Assembly (NCBI GenBank): GCA_030159075.1
Contig: BROG01000127.1
Location: forward strand, 807,501-871,500
Direction of reading: 5' to 3'
Length of the DNA: 64,000 nt
Source: Atrina japonica
Lineage: Eukaryota; Mollusca; Bivalvia; Pterioida; Pinnidae
Shown in pieces: positions 35,052 to 48,482 of the stretch. The stretch's first letter is position 1; each line of letters starts with the position of its first letter. Made by a program: the position numbers and the translations under genes. The notes under the pieces were generated by a model. That model was given only the letters and a program-made list of their open reading frames with translations, was not told the DNA's origin and did no database searches.

Positions 35052-36992
35052 AATGCAGTAACAATATGACCTCACTGTTGTATACCGCACACACGAAGAC
35101 TGGTTGCCATACTTGTTGATTCTGCTGATGCCACCCAAAAGCTTGACATTATGACTGTCAATATATATAACAGTAGCTTCAAACAGACCATGTCCTGGTA
35201 CGGTCTCCATGGCAACTATGTACTGTTGTTTTTGTTCAATATAGCGGTCTTTGTAAAACAAATTTCGCAATGAAAATTTTTCCTTTTCTTCAACACGTTG
35301 AGTGTTTGTTTTTATTTTATGTACCGATTTTATCTTGTTAAGTGTCAGAGAAGCACATTTTTGCCAATAGTCTTTCAAGTATTCATTCAATTTTGCCACA
35401 ATGTGCTTTGCCATTTCCTGGACATGTTTCTGGTCAACTGAGGTATTAGATACCGAGTAGCATGGACAAAACATGTCCTCTATACCTGCATCATAACAAC
35501 TTCTGTTAGACGTTATCTTCTCAAACAAACTGATTCCTCTACGTGAACTATTTGTAAGTTTCTTGGAATCTGAAGTTTCTCGTTCCAAGAAGTTACTATT
35601 TAGGATATCTTTAAGAGTTTCATGGAGGTCAAATGGAGTGGTCAGCTGTCTAGTGTTATATGTCAGATGTCTATCAATTTGTGGATATTTAGACTTTAGG
35701 TGTCCAGGGATAGAAATGACAAGTAATGGCATCAAAGCTTCAATTCTTCCCATTACCGTGTTACGTATATCTGTCGTAGTGATACCATGATCACTCATAA
35801 ATATCAAAATAGAACTTTCTAATGTACCTTTCTCTTTCAACCATTTGAAAAAATCTAAAAAATCTGTGTCTGTAAGTTGTACAAATGATGAAAATTCATG
35901 CCCTATCTCATTGAACCATGAAAATGAGAATTTTCGTTTGTTTTTGTAAACGTCAATAAATCTTCGATGATGATCAATCATGATCTGGTGTTTTGGTTTG
36001 TTTCCGTAGCAGAGAGAGGAAGTATCGGTTAATTTCATATTTTTGTTTTCAAGGTACTGCAAAACAGATGCATCAAATGAATTTAAAAATGGTTGAAATT
36101 TGTCAATGGCATGGAAAAATGGACGAAAATAGTGATCGCACGGAGAATCCACAAAACCGCTGTATAAACTTAAAGTTGCAATTCTTGCCCAATCTTCTGC
36201 ATGATAAGTAACATATCCTTTCTTGCTAAATTTATTCCATATAAATGGGTATGTATCCATTAGTGCAGTGTGTGGAGGCAGTTCCTTTGAGAAGGCTGCT
36301 TTACCTGTAAAAAGACCTACTAAATTTGGAAATGTTGCCTCCCCAATTTTTGTGTAGCCTTCTAGTACATATGCACTTAGATTTCGCTTTAAAAAATCTA
36401 TAGTGCGTGGAAGATTGCGCTCAGCTGCAAGTCTCGAAAGAGAGTCCACACCAATTATGATTACACTTATTTGATCCTTAGATTCTTCTTCAAGCTTCTT
36501 GGTCTTCTCTACTCTTACATTATCTATATTTTCCAGAACATACTCATAGACTATTTGATCTTTGTCATTCTTACACTTGACATATATGACATCACTGGGG
36601 ACATATACCGGTGATGTAAATATCACCTCTTCACTGACTTGGATGTGATAGTCATCGGTTCGGTGGACATATGCATATTTACATGTTAGTTTTCTGTGCC
36701 CTTCAACAGTCACTGCAGTCTCATTGAGGTGCAAAAAACCTCCAGCATCAACATACATCAGTGAAAGCCATGATTTACATATGATAGGATGCGGTTTCCA
36801 TGTAAACTTCATCACTTCCTGATCCCATGGGTTGAGCCTTGGAAGTACACATGGCATTTTGGGCCTCGTGTTGACGATAACATATTTAACTGGACTGTTG
36901 AATTTTATATGTATATAAACACTCATACCAATAAGTATACATATGATGATGAATTTCTGTATCTTTCTACTACCTCGACTGATTATTTTCAT
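35040..36992 (-). CDS. DUF229 family membrane protein (alkaline-phosphatase/sulfatase-like fold)
   Basis: A 650-residue single-exon frame. The first 12 residues are basic, followed by one hydrophobic segment at about 13-29, suggesting a type II membrane anchor with a luminal or extracellular body. DUF229 landmarks appear in order: GVDSLSR (181-187), TFPNLVGLFTG (220-230), HAEDW (264-268), GFVDSPCDHYFRPF (279-292), EIGHE (362-366), SDHG (400-403), IRNTVMGRIEALMPLL (409-424) and TTPFDLHETLKDIL (451-464). A cysteine-rich RSCYDAGIEDMFCPC follows at about 497-511. D183, T220, H365, D401 and H402 are plausible metal-site or nucleophile positions by analogy with alkaline-phosphatase superfamily enzymes; the substrate is unknown. 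DUF229 genes are typically expanded in invertebrates. The first methionine leads straight into the basic N terminus and anchor, which supports the start. The stop lies in a microsatellite. A 5' UTR intron is likely. Confidence 0.9.
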   Translation of the reverse strand: MKIISRGSRKIQKFIIICILIGMSVYIHIKFNSPVKYVIVNTRPKMPCVLPRLNPWDQEVMKFTWKPHPIICKSWLSLMYVDAGGFLHLNETAVTVEGHRKLTCKYAYVHRTDDYHIQVSEEVIFTSPVYVPSDVIYVKCKNDKDQIVYEYVLENIDNVRVEKTKKLEEESKDQISVIIIGVDSLSRLAAERNLPRTIDFLKRNLSAYVLEGYTKIGEATFPNLVGLFTGKAAFSKELPPHTALMDTYPFIWNKFSKKGYVTYHAEDWARIATLSLYSGFVDSPCDHYFRPFFHAIDKFQPFLNSFDASVLQYLENKNMKLTDTSSLCYGNKPKHQIMIDHHRRFIDVYKNKRKFSFSWFNEIGHEFSSFVQLTDTDFLDFFKWLKEKGTLESSILIFMSDHGITTTDIRNTVMGRIEALMPLLVISIPGHLKSKYPQIDRHLTYNTRQLTTPFDLHETLKDILNSNFLERETSDSKKLTNSSRRGISLFEKITSNRSCYDAGIEDMFCPCYSVSNTSVDQKHVQEMAKHIVAKLNEYLKDYWQKCASLTLNKIKSVHKIKTNTQRVEEKEKFSLRNLFYKDRYIEQKQQYIVAMETVPGHGLFEATVIYIDSHNVKLLGGISRINKYGNQSSCVRYTTVRSYCYCIRDR

Positions 36993-37021
36993 TCTGGATG
37001 AGATATATCCAAAGTTTAGCT

Positions 37022-37034
37022 AATCTGAAAATAA
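37022..37034 (-). promoter_or_regulatory. Candidate splice acceptor upstream of the DUF229 start
   Basis: The minus strand reads CTTTATTTTCAG just before ATTAGC, about 32 bases before the ATG. A pyrimidine-rich tract ending in CAG suggests a 5' untranslated intron, with the coding part in one exon. The upstream exon and donor cannot be placed. Confidence 0.45.
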
Positions 37035-37129
37035 AGTGAATAGCTTCAAAATATAGCTGTCAGTTTAAAACAGAAATTGTGATAGAAATAATGGATCCTT
37101 GTGGTCAGTATTACCATACAGGTACTTTT

Positions 37130-38915
37130 TGGGGTAATCAGGAAAATGAATCATAATGAGAATCTCACAAACATAAATCTCCATGGCCATAAGTATCACC
37201 TGTGACCATACATGTGATCAGGAGGATGGACTATAATGTGAATCCCACAAACAACAACATCATGGCCATTATTATCACCATACTTGTGATCAGGAGGATG
37301 GATTATAATGTGAATCCCACAAACACAAACCCCCATGGCCATTATCAGGAGGATGGATTATAATGTGAATCCCACAAACCTCCACGGCCATTAGTATCAC
37401 CATACTTGTGATAAGGAGGATGGATTATAATAGGAAACCCACAAACATCAAACCTCCATCGCCATTATAATCACCATACTTGTGATCAGGAAGATGGATT
37501 ATAATGTGAATCCCACAAACCTCCTCGGCCATTAGTATCACCATACTTGTAATAAGGAGGATGAATTATAATAGGAAACCCACAAACACAAACCTGCATG
37601 GCCATTATTATTACCATCCATCAGGAAGATGGATTATAATGAGAATCCCACAAACAACAAACTCCCATGGCCATTATCAGGAGGACGGATAATAATGTGA
37701 ATCCCACAAAACTGCATGGCCATTATTATCACCATACTTGTGATCAAGAGGATGGATTATAATGTGAATACCACAAACAACAAACCTCCATGGCCATTAT
37801 TATCACCATACTTGTGATCAAGAGGATGGATTATAATGTGAATCCCACAAACAACAAACCTCCATGGCCATTATTATCACCATACTTGTGATCAGGAGGA
37901 TGGATCATAATGTGAATCCCACAAACAACAAACCTCCATGGCCATTATTATCACCATACTTGTGATCAGGAGGATGGATTATAATGTGAATCCCACAAAC
38001 AACAAACCTCCATGGCCATTATTATCACCATACTTGTGATCAGGAGGATGGATCATAATGAGAATCAAACAACAAACCTCCATGGCAATTAGTATCACCT
38101 GTGACCATATATGTGATCCGTGATCCATCAGGAGGATGGATTTTTATGTGAACCACCCCCCCCCCAGTCATTATCAGGAGGATGGATTAAAATGTGAATC
38201 CCACAAACCTCCACGGCCATTAGTATCACCATACCTGTGATAAGGAGGAAAGATTATAATAGGAAACCCACAAACATCAAACCTCCATGGTCATTAGTAT
38301 CACCTGTGACCACATATGTGATCAGGAGGATGGATTATAATGTGAATCCCACAAACATAAACCTCCATGGTCATTATTATCACCATACATATGATTAGGA
38401 GGATGAATTATAATGTGAATCCCACAAACATAAACCTCCATGGTCATTATTATCACCATACATATGATTAGGAGGATGAATTATAATGTGCATCCCACAA
38501 ACATAAACCTCCATGGTCATTATTATCACCATACATATGATTAGGAGGATGAATTATAATGTGAATCCCACAAACATAAACCTCCATGGTCATTATTATC
38601 ACCATACATATGATTAGGAGGATGAATTATAATGTGAATCCCACAAACACAAACTCCAGGGCCATTATTATCACCATACATATGATTAGGAGGATGAATT
38701 ATTATGTGAATCCCACAAACATAAACCTCCATGTTCATTATTATCACCATACTTGTGATCAGGAGGATGGATTATAATGTGAATCCCACAAACATAAACT
38801 CCAGGGCCATTATTATCACCATACATATGATTAGGAGGATGGATTATAATGTGAATCCCACAAACACAAACTCCAGGGCCATTATTATCACCATACATAT
38901 GCCCAGAAGGACAAG
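37130..38915. repeat. Minisatellite, about 73-bp unit, upstream of the DUF229 gene
   Basis: Units contain GATCAGGAGGATGGATTA, then GTGAATCCCACAAAC, then CCTCCATGGCCATTATTATC and ACCATACTTGTG. Shorter units lacking the ACCATACTTG part occur near 37330 and 37670. A homogenised block with ACATATGATTAGGAGGATGA variants runs from 38380 to 38900. Starts about 140 bp 5' of the gene's start codon. Confidence 0.9.
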
Positions 38916-39149
38916 TGAGAATATCACCAACAACAAACCTTTTAATATGGTGGAATGGTTAAAAATGATAATATTGCAAACTGTAGAATCAATATATAAA
39001 TTAACAATAGATAAAAGGAAAATATTAATTATGTCACAATTCCAAAGTAGTAGATATCAGTGCATTTAAATACATGTAGGAATATCATAACGGGCTTACA
39101 GCAACAGTAATGAGATGAGAGTGACAGCAAATTAAGTTAACAGACCAAT

Positions 39150-39335
39150 AAAAAAGCAAAACCAATCAGACATCATACTAGAGAAACAGTGAAACAGAAC
39201 AGTAATCTGACTAGAGAAACAGCAAAACCAGTAATCAGACTAGAGAAACAGCAAAACCAGTAATCAGAAGAGAGAAACAGCAAAATCAGTAATCAGACTA
39301 GAGAAATAGCAAAAATAGTAATCTGACTAATGAAT
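39150..39335. repeat. Minisatellite, about 29-bp unit
   Basis: Five or so copies of CTAGAGAAACAGCAAAA followed by CAGTAATCAGA, some diverged. Confidence 0.8.
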
Positions 39336-40305
39336 GAAACCACTTAACCCGTTACGTAAAAAAAAAAAAAATCCCATATAATATAATTGAAAACGTTGTA
39401 ATTGACACAGAATTAATGGCCATATTGTTTACAAAGGGGATATGTTTATCAACAGTCCTTTTATCACAACACTATGGTGTTCAAATATTGCAAACACCAA
39501 GATCTACATGTATGGAGAGTATGTAGAGTATGTTTAATGATAACCACAGGATTGATAAAGGTCTATCAGGATCGCTGTAGGAGGCAGACAAACAAACCAG
39601 TTTTATCTTCTGCTATCATATTCAAATATCAGCAACTGTCACCAGGCAATAGTTACATATGAAAGGTCATCTGGGGTTAAGTATTCTTGTGCTGCACTTC
39701 ACCCTTTTCCCCCCATGCTGAGAAACAAATGAACAATTTTAGCAACATCATCTGTATAAACTGTTTGATTAGTAGTAGAATTGTTTGGAGTACATATTTC
39801 ATTAGTTGGAAAGTCATTTTAACAAGAGCATGAAAATCAAAAGAAATATTAACTGTGACAAACAGTGATAAATCGATATGTCGCCTTGCGATTCTGAAAA
39901 CATGTATGACCTGGAAGCATACTGTCTCGAAGACTTAACACTCAGAGTTTGACTTAGAGGTTGCAAATTATGTATGGAAATAAGGGCAACCCATCTCTCA
40001 TAGAGTGTGTTTGGATGTTAAGACAAACTGCCGGCCAAATATCAAAGTCTGGGTTAGAGAGTATAAATGAAAAATTGTCAACTACCCTCTCCAATAATTC
40101 ATGGGAAAAAAGTTTATGCAGAGATAAAAACATTTCACAGACTTCTAAAGTGTGTGTTCGGAAAAGAGGAAATAATGTTCCTGTAAACATTCCAGTAAAC
40201 TTTGTAGTCAGTGTTGTAGGGTATGTATGGTACTGATGGCAGATTGCCTTCCCACCCCAAATGTTAGAATTATAGAATGTTTGTGTTAGAGTTATCAGAT
40301 TATCT
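39336..40305. other. Unique non-coding sequence
   Basis: Short frames only (78 and 91 codons on opposite strands of the same stretch), unrecognised. No repeat. Confidence 0.35.
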
Positions 40306-40309
40306 TCTC

Positions 40310-41685
40310 ATCTTCAATGTCAGAATAAGAAGGATATGTAGAAGTTTGACAAAATAAGAAAGTATATATGGTAGAATGTGACAAAATAAGAAAGTATGTA
40401 TGGTAAAGTCTGGCAAAATAAGAAAGTATGTGTGGTAGAATGTGAAAGAAAATATGTATGGTTGACTCTGACAAAATAAGAATGTATATATGGTAGATTG
40501 TGACAGAATAAGAAAGTATGTACAATGTATGGTAGATTCTGGCAAAATAAGAAAGTATGTATGGAAGAATGTGACAAAATAAGAAAGTACAAATGGTAGA
40601 TTGTGACAGAATAAGAAAGTATGTATGGTAGAGTCTGGCAAAATAAGAAAGTATGAATGGAAAAGTCTGGCAAAATAAGAAAGTATGTATGGTAGAGTCT
40701 GGCAAAAAAAGAAAGTATATATGGTAGAATGTGACAGAATAAGAAAGTATGTATCGTTGACTGACAAAATAAGAAAATACATGTGTATGTATGGTAAAGT
40801 CTGGCAAAATAAAAAGTATGAATGGTAGAGTCTGGCAAAATAAGAAAGTATGTATGGTTGAGTCTGGCAAAATGATAAAGTATATATGGTAGATTGTGAC
40901 AGAATAAGAAAGTATGTATGGTAGAGTCTGGCAAAATAAGAAAGTATGTATGGTAGAGTCTGGCAAAATAAGAAAGTATGTATGGTAGAATATGACAGAA
41001 TAAGAAAGTGTGTATGGTTGACTCTGACAAAATAAGAAAGTACATGTGTATGGTAAAGTCTGGCAAAATAAGAAAGTGCATATGGTAGAGTCTGGCAAAT
41101 TAAGAAAGTATGTATGGTAGAATGTGACAGAATAAGAAAGTATGTATGGTTGACTGACAAAATAAGAAAGTACATGTGTATGTATGGTAAAGTCTGACAA
41201 AATAAGAAAGTACATGTATGTATGGTAGAGTCTGGAAAATAAGAAAGTATGTATGGTAAAATGTGACAGAATAAGAAAGTATGTATGGTTAATAAGAAAG
41301 TATGTATGGTAGAATGTGACAGAATAAGAAAGTATGTATGGTTGAGTCTGGCAAAATGAGAAAGTATATATGGTAAATTGTGACAGAATAAGAAAGTATG
41401 TATGATAGAGTCTGGCAAAATAAGAAAGTATGTATGGTAGAGTCTGGCAAAATAATAAAGTATGTATGGTAGACTCTGGCAAAATCAGAAAGTATATATG
41501 GTAGAACATGACAAAATAAGAAAGTACATGTGTATGTATGGTAAAGTCTGGCAAAATACGAAAGTGCATATGGTAGAGTCTGGCAAAATAAGAAAGTATG
41601 TATGGTAGAATGTGACAGAATAAGAAAGTATGCATGGTTGAGTCTTACAAAATAATAAAGTTTGTATGGTAGAAATGACTGTGCC
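40310..41685. repeat. Minisatellite, about 33-bp unit
   Basis: Units contain AATAAGAAAGTATGTATGG followed by TAGAGTCTGGCAAA or TAGAATGTGACAG. The two types alternate irregularly. Because 33 is divisible by three, the minus strand stays open for up to 446 codons in several overlapping frames. These are repeat artefacts rich in HTFLFCQTLPY-like peptides. Confidence 0.92.
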
Positions 41686-41783
41686 TTCCCAGCAGTTAAA
41701 ATTTGACTGACTGGTTGTTGAAAAGAGAAGGTTGGTTTGATCAATAAAATAATCTGAGTAACTAGTATAATATATTAATCAAA

Positions 41784-43425
<1,642 letters not shown>

Positions 43426-43429
43426 AATG

Positions 43430-44470
43430 GGCCTTATGGGTCACCTGAGTAAAACATGATCAAAGTAAGAACTGGATAATCATTGGTTCATAATTGTTTA
43501 AAGATGTATAAACGCTTTGCCCCTTTTGGGGCCCTATTGGTTCAAGCCTATTTTAACCATATTAATATTTTGCATTCAATAAAATTTCTTATCTTTCAAT
43601 GTGAGACGCTTGTGCCGCTGGAAGGGTGTGTTCAGACCAAAAATCATTGCTGATAATCTTAAGTTATTATTATTCCTATTGAAATGTGCGTCAAACTCAA
43701 TTGTCGGGAGGATCCATAGACTGATATGTCTTTGTATAGTTACTATGCATTACAAAAAGTTGATTGAGTTATCAAAGCCATTTGTATAAAACTGCACCCA
43801 ATCATTTGAAAATCCCTGTAGTGGCTTGTTTATGGACTGATTTTGTTTTCATTCACAAACTTTGTAGATATTGGCTTAAAATTCATGCTTTTGAAAGTCG
43901 TCTGATTAATGGTTCATGAGAAGAAGATTTTTAAAGATGTACCTAGCTTTTGTATTTTAGGGGACCCCTATGGGTTCTTGATCCCCTTTCTTTGGCAAGC
44001 CTTATGTAGCTTCACCTGGGGATACTTCCTCCAAGTCTGATTAACATGGCTCACTGGTTCTTAACAAGAAGTTGAAAATGTCTAAAATTTGAGAAAAAAA
44101 AAAAAAATATTTTCTGTTTACTTTGGTGTCTGTGACCTTGATCTTTGACCCCATAACTTTGTAAGTAAGTCAAAATGATCCTATGATAATTCCTAACAAC
44201 TTTTACATACATATTTTTATACAAAGAGTCTAACAGTTTTGAGTTATTAAGCTGTTTATATAAAACTACTCTATGTTATTGAAGCACCCCTAGTGGCTAA
44301 ATTATAATGTGAAAGTTTTCATTTTCATTTGCAAAATTTTTACATATTGACTTAACAATCATTGGTTCATGAGAAGAAGATTTTTAAAGATGTACCAAGT
44401 TTTTGTCTTTTTGTCACCCATTGGTCCTAGGCCCTTTTCATTTGCAAACAATATATGGCTTCACAAGGTT
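43430..44470. repeat. Three tandem diverged units of an interspersed repeat, about 430-450 bp period
   Basis: The string GGTTCATGAGAAGAAGATTT occurs at 43911 and 44364, with a diverged version at about 43484. Each is followed by AAAGATGTA and a T-rich segment ending in a CCCTATTGG-type motif. It opens with GGGCCTTATGGGTCACCTGA, a string style shared with the repeats at 33 kb and 62 kb. Confidence 0.6.
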
Positions 44471-44494
44471 CATACAGCCAATGAAAATAATGTT

Positions 44495-44728
44495 TCAAGC
44501 ACTTTTTCAGGACTTTTCATAGTGGTTTTCAAGTACTTTTCATATTGGTTTTCAAGCACTTTTCATAGTGGTATTCAAGCACTTTTCATAGTGGTTTTCA
44601 AGCACTTTTTCAGATCTTTTCAAAGTGGTTTTCAAGCACTTTTCATAGTGGATTTCAAGCATTTTTTCAGGACTTTTCATAGTGGTTTTCAAGCACTTTT
44701 CATAGTGGTTTTCAAGCACTTTTAATGG
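44495..44728. repeat. Minisatellite, about 23-24-bp unit
   Basis: Head-to-tail TTTTCAAGCACTTTTCATAG units, with a longer variant containing TTTCAGGAC or TTTCAGATC. The 118-codon frame across it is repeat-derived. Confidence 0.88.
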
Positions 44729-45153
44729 GTATGTATTAGCTATCAAGGTCTTGCAAGCCAAAGACTGAAAAAAGGAGTCAGCAAGGTCCCTTCACAGTTC
44801 AATGGAAATCTTCAAAATACCACTTAAGACTTCCACTCAACACTAAATAGTTCCAGCAGTATAGCATCACAGAAACAATTTACTCATATGGGATATGCTA
44901 GGTCATAATTGATTTTATTTAAAAGTTATCCACTCTGGTGGAAAATTCAAGCACTTATCATTGAATTCAAGCACTTTTCAAGGGTCAACTCTATATCAAA
45001 GCACTTTTCAAGGTCTGTGTGAACCATGCTTCACTTGGGGATTTCTCAACTATATATAATTAGTCTATCTAACTTCATTTGAGAGATTTACACAATAAAA
45101 TGTATACGCAACATGCCATACCGGTAGTAAGGGACTTCTTTAAATGTTTTTAA

Positions 45154-45333
45154 TACAGTGAAACTTGTATATAAAGACCCCCTTTGGGACACAACAAAAC
45201 CAGTCTTTATAGGGAGGTAGTCTTTATATAGAGGTTGATTTGTACACAAATGGTACTATTGGGGACAGCAAAAAAAAAAACTTTATGAACAGGTCTTTAT
45301 ACACAGGTGGTCACTAAAGCAGGTTTTACTGTA
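45154..45333. mobile_element. MITE with ends TACAGTGAAAC and GTTTTACTGTA, about 180 bp
   Basis: Imperfect terminal inverted repeats at 45154 and 45333 start and end with TA, consistent with a TA target site as in Tc1/mariner-type elements. Internal motifs TATAAAGAC and GTCTTTATA repeat in both orientations. A fragment of the same family may lie at 62903-62930. Confidence 0.6.
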
Positions 45334-45629
45334 ATTATCCCCTTTTGGTATCTGTCAAATTAACCTTATGAGACAAAAGATGGGAAAATGCCAATGGTAT
45401 TATTTATAGCATGATGCAACATTTGAACATTATATTTCCCCACTGTTGATTTCAAATGTTTTTTTTTTTCTCAAGAAACACAAATGATGTCCTCAGTCAC
45501 CTTGACCATACAGATGTTAAATATTATCAGCCTCTAACATGGTAAATTTTTGCTTTCTGTTTGTAAAAGTATGACATCAGATATATGCAAGACAGACTTT
45601 ACAAGACAAAAAGTAACCCAAGTCTACAA

Positions 45630-46828
45630 CAATGTAATAAAGTCTATAATACTTAGGTCAGTAATCTGCAATAATTAGGTCAATAATCTGTAGGAATTAG
45701 GCCACTAATCTCTGATATTCAGATCACTCATCTTTAAAAATTATGTCAATAATCTTCAACAGATTGTTAATCTGTAACTATTGGGTAACTAATTTGTAAC
45801 AATTAGGTCACTAATCTGTAACAATTGGGTCACTAATCTGAAACAATTAGGTCACTAATCTGTGACAACTGGGTCACTAATTTGTAACAATTGGGTCACT
45901 AATTTATAACAATTAGGTCACTAATCTGTGACAATTGGGTCACTAATCTGAAACAATTGGGTCACTAATCTGTAACAACTGGGTCACTAATCTGTAACAA
46001 TTGGGTCACTAATTTATAATAATTAGGTCACTAATCTGTGACAATTGGGTAACAAATTTGTAACACTTGGGTCACTAATCTGGAACAATTGGGTCACTAA
46101 TCTGTTACAATTGACAATCTGGGTATACAAATTTCTGTAAACAATTGGGTCACTAACTAATAATGGAACAATTGGGTCACTATGTCTGTGACAACTGTCT
46201 ATGATCTGTAAAAATATAAAACTTTTGTAAATGATTGGGTCACTTGTAATCTGATAACAAGGTTGGGTCCCCTAATCTGTCTGAACAATTGGGTCACCTG
46301 TAATCTAGGTCACAATTGATAATTATTGTGATAATAATGTGAACCTGTCTAGGTCACTTGTATGTGATAATTAGGTCACTAACCTGTAATAATAATGTAA
46401 CTTGTCTGTAATGATTAGGTCACTTGTATATGATAATTATGTCTATGATCTGTAAAAATAATAAAACTTGTCTGTAATGATTAGGTCACTTGTATATGAT
46501 AATAAGGTCACTGATCCATAATGATAATGTTACTTGTCTGTAATGATTAGGACACCTGTATGTTATAATTAGGTGACTTGTATGTGATAATTAGGTCATT
46601 AATCCATAATGAAAATGTGACTTGCCTGTAATAATTAGGCCACTTGAATGTGATAATTAGGTCACTAATCTGTAATAATAATGTAACTTGTCTGTAATGA
46701 TTAGGTCACTTGTATGTGATAATTATATCAATGATCTGTAAAAATAATAAAAATTATCTGTAATGATTAGGTCACTTGTATGTGATGATAAGGTCTCTTG
46801 TATGTGATAATTAGGTCACTAATACCAC
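45630..46828. repeat. Minisatellite, about 21-22-bp unit
   Basis: Units contain GGGTCACTAATCTG with TAACAATT or TGTAACAATT. From about 46340 a different version prevails, with TAGGTCACTTGTATGTGATA and CTGTAATGAT. The section 46105-46340 is scrambled, with partial units and odd joins. Confidence 0.88.
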
Positions 46829-47003
46829 AACTTCTGCGACACGGGACCTGGTTTTTCAGTTTCATCCAAAAGACTCGTATGCCTAGTGCTTGGCGAAGGA
46901 ACAGTCACTACCATTTTAAAGTCTTTGGTATGACCTGGTCCAGGGAACGAACCTGGGACCTTCTGCTTGCAAGTTGAACACTCTACCAGTAGACCACTAC
47001 AAG
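46829..47003 (-). mobile_element. tRNA-derived SINE (family A), 3'-truncated, inserted in the 22-bp array
   Basis: On the minus strand it begins with a tRNA-like head, CTACTGGTAGAGTGTTC and a perfect T-arm CCAGGTTCGTTCCCTGG, then ACCAAAGACTTTAAAATGG and the CTGTTCC part of the body. The SINE tail is missing. It interrupts the satellite array. Confidence 0.75.
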
Positions 47004-47225
47004 GTCAATTGTATGTTTGAATTAGGTCATTGTAGGATAAAGAATTCTGACACAGGTACTTCAGAATGTAACTGATGATTAGTAATGTGATTTGTGAATG
47101 CTTTACAATGCCTCAGTGTAATGGATTACCTCATTAAACACAACTCTTTTTGATCAAGACTGTTTATACCATGTATCAATCTGCCAAAGACTGGCTTAAT
47201 GGATTCCCAGTCCTCCCAAATATCA

Positions 47226-47346
47226 ATCATAAAATTTGATAGCAAAACAAATGTTTAACTCATTAACCAATGAAAAACAATGGACTCTGCTGTAAATCAA
47301 TGGTGAAGACCGGTCCAAATGTGTCTCTAGGGGTGAATGAGTTAAC
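47226..47346 (+). repeat. Interspersed repeat R1, copy 2
   Basis: Contains CTGTAAATCAATGG, then CCAAATGTGTCTCTAGGGGT and GAATGAGTTAAC, matching the copies at 28425 (opposite strand) and 61875. Confidence 0.6.
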
Positions 47347-47458
47347 AAAAAAATGTAGAATCAGAAAAATTGGTTTGAATTTGAATTTTGTTTATTTTGT
47401 TCTTTTCATTAATCATTGAAATTAAAACTATGATGAATTTGACGTAAGATACACACAC

Positions 47459-47732
47459 CTATACTCCCGAGTCACATAACTTCGCGGGGCAGAGTGACCT
47501 TTTGACTATCATATGGATAACTCTACTTCCTTTTCGGTTATGACAAGCTGCATGGGAAAAAACGTTTAACGTTTAATTCCACACTGGATACTCAAAATGA
47601 CAGGTAGGAATGATTACGTTTGTCAGTGTAAATCTAATGTTATGCTTTATCATCACCTAAATTTTAAACTTGTCCTGGTCAAGAAAAGGGTTCAAGAGAC
47701 TCCACCCCGCCAAGTTATATGATTTACTATAG
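47459..47732. mobile_element. MITE-like element, about 274 bp, with long imperfect inverted repeats
   Basis: The left arm CACATAACTTCGCGGGGCAG and the right arm (minus strand ATATAACTTGGCGGGGTGGA) are related inverted repeats, and the outer parts share CTATA. No coding capacity; class not assigned. Confidence 0.5.
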
Positions 47733-48059
47733 TACTAGCTTCCTTTAAAACATTGCACATATTTGAAGTTTGTGCTAAGTTTGCTGTAGTTCTAAATGCC
47801 CGTTTCTTCTTATTGCTTGGAGTACAACTCAAACTGCAAAAATATATGATGCAGTGTCAAGAACACCTAATTATTTATCTGGTTAGATACATCAGAATAA
47901 ATGACAGTCTTCTCGTTCCTAACTATTAAAGAACACGGTATCTGTTTGTCAACTACCTAGCCATGCACATTGCCATCAGGAAATTTATGATCATTATTTG
48001 CATGGACTTGCATTGATTATGCATGGTTACAATAAAAACGAATAAGTAAACATAAAACC

Positions 48060-48118
48060 CTTTTATGTGGAAAAAAATTTGAGTATGGCGTAAAACAAAA
48101 ATCAAATCAAATCAAAAT
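48060..48118 (+). mobile_element. SINE (family B) 3'-end fragment
   Basis: Reads TTGAGTATGGCGTAAA then repeats of CAAAT, the tail of the SINE family whose full copy is at 54558-54821. Confidence 0.55.
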
Positions 48119-48482
48119 CTTTACTTGTATATATTTATATACAAATGAATGTATAGAACCACAGATATCGAGACACAATGACAATAAAAATGAATTTGTT
48201 TCCTCACCTTCCAAGCCGTCCTGGAAAAACCCCCAAACCTAAATATGTTATAGGTCAAATGGATACCTGTGCTCGAGACTGGAAACAAATTGCACAAAGG
48301 TTGTGCAAGATAATCTTCACTCTAAAATTTATGCATACCGTAGGTAAATACAAAAATACGTAAATACATATTCGGTCGAAAGCTCTTCTATTCTGTCAAA
48401 AGTTCTTCAGAGCTTATGTTTTTATTACATGCCGAATCTAAATAAAAATTTTCTTATTTTAGCTTATGTTTACAATGAAATG
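48119..48482. other. Unique non-coding sequence
   Basis: No gene or repeat recognised in this stretch between a SINE fragment and a palindromic MITE. Confidence 0.3.

Noticed and set aside
35563..36211. Plus-strand frames opposite the DUF229 gene
   Set aside because: Shadow frames of the minus-strand coding sequence.
37200..38900. CRISPR-like regular spacing of repeats
   Set aside because: The intervening sequence is itself repeated; this is an ordinary eukaryotic minisatellite without unique spacers.
40295..41635. 446-codon open frame on the minus strand, with 372- and 253-codon frames overlapping it
   Set aside because: It lies wholly inside a 33-bp minisatellite; several frames are open at once because 33 is divisible by three, and the peptide is the repeat translated.
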